17,040 bases of DNA from Dehalococcoidales bacterium (lineage in GTDB: Bacteria; Chloroflexota; Dehalococcoidia; Dehalococcoidales; UBA5760): NCBI GenBank assembly GCA_018399795.1, contig JAGYOC010000286.1, positions 1 through 17,040 of the forward strand, given 5' to 3'. Positions 15,243-17,040 of this stretch are shown in pieces (positions within the stretch are counted from its first letter, which is position 1; every line of letters starts with the position of its first letter). A program made the position numbers and the translations under genes. The notes beneath the pieces are model-generated. The model was not told the DNA's origin. It saw only the letters and a program-made list of their open reading frames with translations, and made no database searches.

Positions 15243-16299
15243 ATTTCCTTGCTGGAATCAGATCTCTGATTTTACGACAGGTATCTATTGTATTATATAG
15301 CTCATCCGGCGTGATGGCCTGCTGTGCATCGACCAGCGCTTCAGCCGGGTTATAGTGCATCTCGATCATCAGCCCACTGGCGCCGGCGGCAATAGCAGCA
15401 CAGCTCATGTTGAATATGATGTCCCGGCGCCCCGCGGCATGGCTGGGGTCAACAATAACCGGGAGATAGGTCTCCTTCTGAATAATGGGGACAGCGGACA
15501 AATCCAGGGTGTATCTGGAGAAATTTTTACCCTTACCGATGGGTAATACCCCCCTTTCACAAAGTATGATGTCCCTGTTACCCTCGGCGGCAATGTATTC
15601 GGCAAATGACAAAAATTCCTCGATGCTGGCACCGAAATGGCGCTTGAATAAAATGGGTTTCCCGGTCCGGGCTACCTTAATCAGCAAATCCTGGTTGTAC
15701 ATATTTCTGGTTCCTACCTGGAGTATATCAGCATATTCTGCGGCCAGTTCGACCTGTGTCTCCCCCCTTACTTCGGTAACGGTAGCCATGTCGTACTGCT
15801 CCCCGGCTTCACGGAGCCAATGCAATGCCTTCCTAGCCTCTTCCAACCCTATCGAACCCAGGCCCTGGAACGAATGTACCGAGCTACGCGGCTTGAAAAT
15901 GCCCCCGCGCAGGATATGAGCCCCACACTTCGCAGCATCTTCAGCAATCCTCATAAGCTGCTGGTGGCTTTCCACGGCACAAGGCCCCGCAATAAACACC
16001 GGCTCACTGCCACCAATGCTGATGTCCTTTACTTTTACCACGGAATGCTCGGCAATATCCTCAAAAAACTTGGCATACTCCCTGTTTATCAGCTTGTAGG
16101 GGGCTTCGACCATATTGGCCTCTTTTACCCCAGCGAGGCTGGCCATGTGTTCAAACGGCACCTTGCTCTCGTCACCGACCAGCCCGATGATGGTGCGGAA
16201 CTTGCCCCTGGAAACATCGGCTCTAAGTCCTAGTTCTTTTATCTCTCGAACTACCTGGTCTACTTCAGCCTTTGTGGCCTCCGCCTTCATAACTATCAT
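15211..16299 (-). CDS. aroF: 3-deoxy-7-phosphoheptulonate (DAHP) synthase, type I-beta with N-terminal regulatory domain
   Basis: This is the entry enzyme of the shikimate pathway, condensing phosphoenolpyruvate and erythrose-4-phosphate. From ATG 16299 it has 362 residues: an N-terminal ferredoxin/ACT-like domain (about 1-75, as in Thermotoga DAHP synthase, where it mediates Tyr/Phe feedback) and a KDSA-like barrel with GPCAVES (metal-binding Cys107), FKPRSSVHSFQGLG (135-148), KRHFGAS, CERGV, and DPSHAAGRRD with a metal-binding His. The frame is open from a GTG at 16326, but ATG 16299 begins the family N-terminus (MIVMKAEAT) and has GGGGG five bases upstream. It is the first structural gene behind the attenuator and overlaps aroB by 32 bases. 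Confidence 0.93.
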   Translation of the reverse strand: MIVMKAEATKAEVDQVVREIKELGLRADVSRGKFRTIIGLVGDESKVPFEHMASLAGVKEANMVEAPYKLINREYAKFFEDIAEHSVVKVKDISIGGSEPVFIAGPCAVESHQQLMRIAEDAAKCGAHILRGGIFKPRSSVHSFQGLGSIGLEEARKALHWLREAGEQYDMATVTEVRGETQVELAAEYADILQVGTRNMYNQDLLIKVARTGKPILFKRHFGASIEEFLSFAEYIAAEGNRDIILCERGVLPIGKGKNFSRYTLDLSAVPIIQKETYLPVIVDPSHAAGRRDIIFNMSCAAIAAGASGLMIEMHYNPAEALVDAQQAITPDELYNTIDTCRKIRDLIPARKYEESPAEARQ

Positions 16300-16304
16300 T
16301 TGTA

Positions 16305-16309
16305 CCCCC
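16305..16309 (-). promoter_or_regulatory. Probable ribosome-binding site of aroF
   Basis: A GGGGG run (minus strand, 16309-16305) lies five bases before ATG 16299. It can pair with the CCUCC region of 16S rRNA using G-U pairs and supports this start over GTG 16326. Confidence 0.45.
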
Positions 16310-16359
16310 AAAATATTTTTATCCACACAAAATCATACAAGCAAGGCATCTTTGCCCGT

Positions 16360-16392
16360 AAACAGATAAACCCTCCTTCGTGAGGAGGGCTT
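16360..16392 (-). terminator. Attenuator terminator hairpin (segments 3:4) of the aromatic operon
   Basis: On the minus strand AAGCCCUCCU (16392-16383) pairs with AGGAGGGUUU (16377-16368) around the loop CACGA, giving a 10-bp stem with one G-U pair. UUUAUCUGUUU follows the G-rich arm (16370-16360), an interrupted U-tract. It lies between the leader peptide frame and aroF, about 60-70 bases before the aroF ATG, the place expected for a transcription attenuator. The U-tract is weaker than in E. coli trp, so termination may be partial. Confidence 0.75.
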
Positions 16393-16448
16393 CTCAACTT
16401 CATTCATCCAGTTTTTGTCTCAGCAGACATTTGCCAAGTCAACCCCCC
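16384..16448 (-). promoter_or_regulatory. Antiterminator pairing (segments 2:3) of the aromatic operon leader
   Basis: GGGGGGUU (16448-16441), which begins with the last base of the leader stop codon, can pair over all eight bases with AGCCCUCC (16391-16384), the left arm of the terminator. A second helix, GACUU (16440-16436) with AAGUU (16400-16396), continues it after a four-base bulge, and a small hairpin UGUCU-GCUG-AGACA fills the loop. Forming this structure excludes the terminator. Segment 2 can also pair with the early leader: CCCUUGGCAC (16506-16497) with GUGCUAGGGG (16454-16445), ten base pairs. Confidence 0.75.
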
Positions 16449-16519
16449 TAGCACATCTCGTGCCAGCTAAATGGAAACTGGCCATAATAATAGGTCGTGC
16501 CAAGGGTACTTTGCAACAT
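16448..16519 (-). CDS. Aromatic leader peptide controlling the aro-pheA-tyrA operon
   Basis: A 23-codon frame starts at ATG 16519 and stops at TAG 16450-16448. Three consecutive Tyr codons (10-12), Phe15, Phe17 and Trp19 lie in the run TTYYYGQFPFSW; six of 23 residues are aromatic. It sits about 25 bases after the predicted transcription start and upstream of a terminator/antiterminator pair, in front of DAHP synthase. The peptide itself is expected to have no function: its translation rate measures charged tRNA-Tyr, tRNA-Phe and tRNA-Trp. Ribosomes stalled at these codons would cover segment 1 and leave segment 2 free to form the antiterminator; ribosomes reaching the stop would cover segment 2 and allow termination. 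The ribosome-binding site is weak (AGTGAGCAG region). Confidence 0.85.
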   Translation of the reverse strand: MLQSTLGTTYYYGQFPFSWHEMC

Positions 16520-16538
16520 AATTTCTGCTCACTCTATG

Positions 16539-16550
16539 GTTATCGATAAC
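16539..16550. promoter_or_regulatory. Perfect 12-bp palindrome at the aro transcription start
   Basis: GTTATCGATAAC is its own reverse complement and begins directly after the -10 box of the aro promoter, covering the predicted start site. A gapless palindrome is a poor RNA hairpin but a typical operator for a dimeric repressor. No regulator gene is visible to pair with it. Confidence 0.45.
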
Positions 16551-16579
16551 ACAGTAGCATAGAGCATGAGCTTTGTCAA
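16551..16579 (-). promoter_or_regulatory. Promoter of the aromatic operon (consensus -35, extended -10)
   Basis: On the minus strand a perfect TTGACA (16579-16574) is followed after 17 bases by TACTGT (16556-16551), preceded by TGC, that is, an extended -10 TGn element compensating for the weak hexamer. The start is expected near 16544, about 25 bases before the leader-peptide ATG. Confidence 0.75.
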
Positions 16580-16638
16580 GCGAATACGCCAGCCACATTT
16601 CCATTTAAGCAAACCGGAAAAATCAGCGGTCAAAAGGC

Positions 16639-16668
16639 TTGACAAATCGATATTCATGCTGTTATTGT
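16639..16668 (+). promoter_or_regulatory. Divergent plus-strand promoter, probably for the lipoprotein gene
   Basis: TTGACA (16639-16644) and TATTGT (16663-16668) are separated by 18 bases, and TGT stands directly before the -10 hexamer (extended -10). CTTGACAAA here is the exact inverted copy of the -35 region of the aro promoter 59 bases away. If it serves the gene at 16937, its mRNA has a leader of about 260 bases. Confidence 0.55.
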
Positions 16669-16690
16669 TATTGCAATTCAAAATAGAACC

Positions 16691-16714
16691 ATAGTGTTAG
16701 TGTGATAGTGTTAG
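16691..16714 (+). repeat. Direct repeat ATAGTGTTAG, two copies with 14-base period
   Basis: ATAGTGTTAG occurs at 16691-16700 and again at 16705-16714 with TGTG between. It lies just downstream of the plus-strand promoter. A 14-base spacing is not an integral number of helical turns, so cooperative binding on one DNA face is not implied; replication slippage is an alternative. Confidence 0.7.
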
Positions 16715-16871
16715 CAATTACCGATGAAAACTGTTTATTCACTTTGGTTAACATCTTTATCGGTTACCGGCTAAAATCAAGTAGTTCGGAAAATCTTAGT
16801 CGATAATCATTATTTTCGCATTATTTTATTGGAATTATGGAGAAGGGAGGTAGCTGGCTTATGGAGTAGTG

Positions 16872-16900
16872 ACTTGGAGATAACACCCCCCAAGTTGGGG
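16872..16900 (+). promoter_or_regulatory. Mutually exclusive hairpins in the lipoprotein gene leader
   Basis: ACTTGG (16872-16877) can pair with CCAAGT (16890-16895), six perfect pairs with a 12-base loop. Alternatively CCCCA (16888-16892) pairs with TGGGG (16896-16900) around AGT. The two share CCAAGT and cannot coexist. No U-tract follows, so this is not a terminator; it ends about 24 bases before the ribosome-binding site. Confidence 0.35.
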
Positions 16901-16923
16901 AAGATATGATCCTGTATTTAATT

Positions 16924-16929
16924 AGGAGG
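16924..16929 (+). promoter_or_regulatory. Consensus ribosome-binding site of the lipoprotein gene
   Basis: AGGAGG lies seven bases before GTG 16937. It is the only perfect AGGAGG directly ahead of a start in the window, suggesting strong translation, and it fixes the GTG start. Confidence 0.8.
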
Positions 16930-16936
16930 TAAACGG

Positions 16937-17040
16937 GTGAAAAAGAAAGGTATATTAAGGCTTGTTGTCCCTATCGCGTTGATAATCGCAGCGGCTGTAT
17001 CCATACCCATTATCACCAGCTGTGCTGCCGGGGTGCCAAC
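16937..17040 (+). CDS. N-terminus of a secreted lipoprotein, cut by the window end
   Basis: The frame opens with GTG and reads MKKKGILRLVVP, then a hydrophobic stretch LIIAAAVSIPII, and a lipobox ITSC with the lipidated Cys at residue 29. This is a classical type II signal peptide: positively charged n-region, hydrophobic h-region, and cleavage before Cys for lipid anchoring outside the cytoplasmic membrane. Proteins of this kind in Dehalococcoidia are often substrate-binding components of ABC or TRAP-type transporters, but only 34 codons are visible and the function cannot be told. Expression seems strong, judging by its consensus ribosome-binding site. It is divergent from the aromatic operon. 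Confidence 0.85.
   Translation, partial: MKKKGILRLVVPIALIIAAAVSIPIITSCAAGVP

Larger units (their letters stand above)
16669..16923 (+). other. Long untranslated leader region before the lipoprotein gene
   Basis: No convincing gene is seen in these 255 bases. The stretch to about 16840 is AT-rich and holds a direct repeat (16691-16714) and several ATCG-centred near-palindromes. A ten-codon frame (16837-16869, ATG to TAG) follows, without a clear ribosome-binding site of its own, and then competing hairpins at 16872-16900. TATGAT at 16905-16910 could be a -10 box for a shorter transcript, but no -35 fits. I do not recognise a known riboswitch class. Confidence 0.4.

Noticed and set aside
16300..16326. 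Longer aroF starting at GTG 16326
   Set aside because: The extra nine residues precede the typical family N-terminus and the GTG has no ribosome-binding site; ATG 16299 is preferred, though the longer form is not excluded.
16333..16407. A 24-codon minus-strand frame starting at ATG 16407 across the terminator hairpin
   Set aside because: No ribosome-binding site, no aromatic enrichment, and it would disrupt the hairpins that have a better explanation. It is not needed for attenuation.
16300..16550. T-box riboswitch upstream of aroF
   Set aside because: Aromatic operons in some Firmicutes and Chloroflexota use T-boxes, but the conserved AGGGTGG-type T-box sequence and a specifier stem are absent; the leader-peptide model fits every visible element.
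16598..16607. TTTCCATTTA occurring here and inverted at 16477-16468 in the leader peptide
   Set aside because: A ten-base AT-rich inverted match without symmetry to promoter or hairpin elements; most likely chance.
16886..16900. CCCCAAGTTGGGG as an intrinsic terminator
   Set aside because: The sequence after the stem is AAGATATG on the plus strand and ATGTTATC-like on the minus strand, with no T-run on either side.

Overview
The window is ordinary bacterial chromosome: densely packed housekeeping and biosynthetic genes, with no rRNA, tRNA, mobile element, phage gene or CRISPR array seen. Gene content and order suggest a Dehalococcoidia-type member of the Chloroflexota. The pointers are a complete aroF-B-D-E-K-A-C-pheA-tyrA cluster, a small archaeal-type P-loop kinase next to a dCMP deaminase, and a lipoprotein start typical of that group. 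This placement is from memory of such clusters and is moderately sure.

Layout. (1) Positions 1-2751, minus strand: thiL, tsaE, tsaB and a hotdog thioesterase run leftwards from one promoter, possibly followed by another gene that leaves the window. (2) Positions 2811-5391, plus strand: a calcineurin-like phosphoesterase, rsmA and ispE. (3) Positions 5394-6679, minus strand: a CCA-adding-enzyme family gene that meets ispE tail to tail with 2 bases between the stops. (4) Positions 6711-7798, plus strand: a P-loop nucleotide/dephospho-CoA kinase-like gene overlapping a dCMP deaminase gene. (5) Positions 7822-16579, minus strand: a nine-gene operon for the whole shikimate pathway and the first committed steps to phenylalanine and tyrosine, transcribed in the exact order of the reactions. 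(6) Positions 16580-17040: a regulatory interval with a divergent plus-strand promoter and a long leader, then the start of a lipoprotein gene cut by the window end.

The most interesting element is the leader of the aromatic operon (about 16360-16579, minus strand). A consensus -35 with an extended -10 promoter is followed by a 23-codon reading frame carrying three consecutive Tyr codons, then Phe, Phe and Trp. Its stop codon runs into a G-rich strand that can pair either with an early part of the leader frame or with the left arm of a GC-rich hairpin just before aroF. This is the full architecture of ribosome-mediated transcription attenuation (segments 1:2, 2:3 and 3:4), here apparently sensing all three aromatic amino acids to control the entire aro-pheA-tyrA operon.

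Secondary points: several genes (thiL, cca, the phosphoesterase) have a -10 box so close to the start codon that their mRNAs should be leaderless; AroA has Ala where glyphosate-sensitive EPSP synthases have Gly96; AroC has Gln in place of a catalytic His; rsmA carries a perfect 12-bp inverted repeat near its 5' end. All calls come from reading the sequence; no database search was run.
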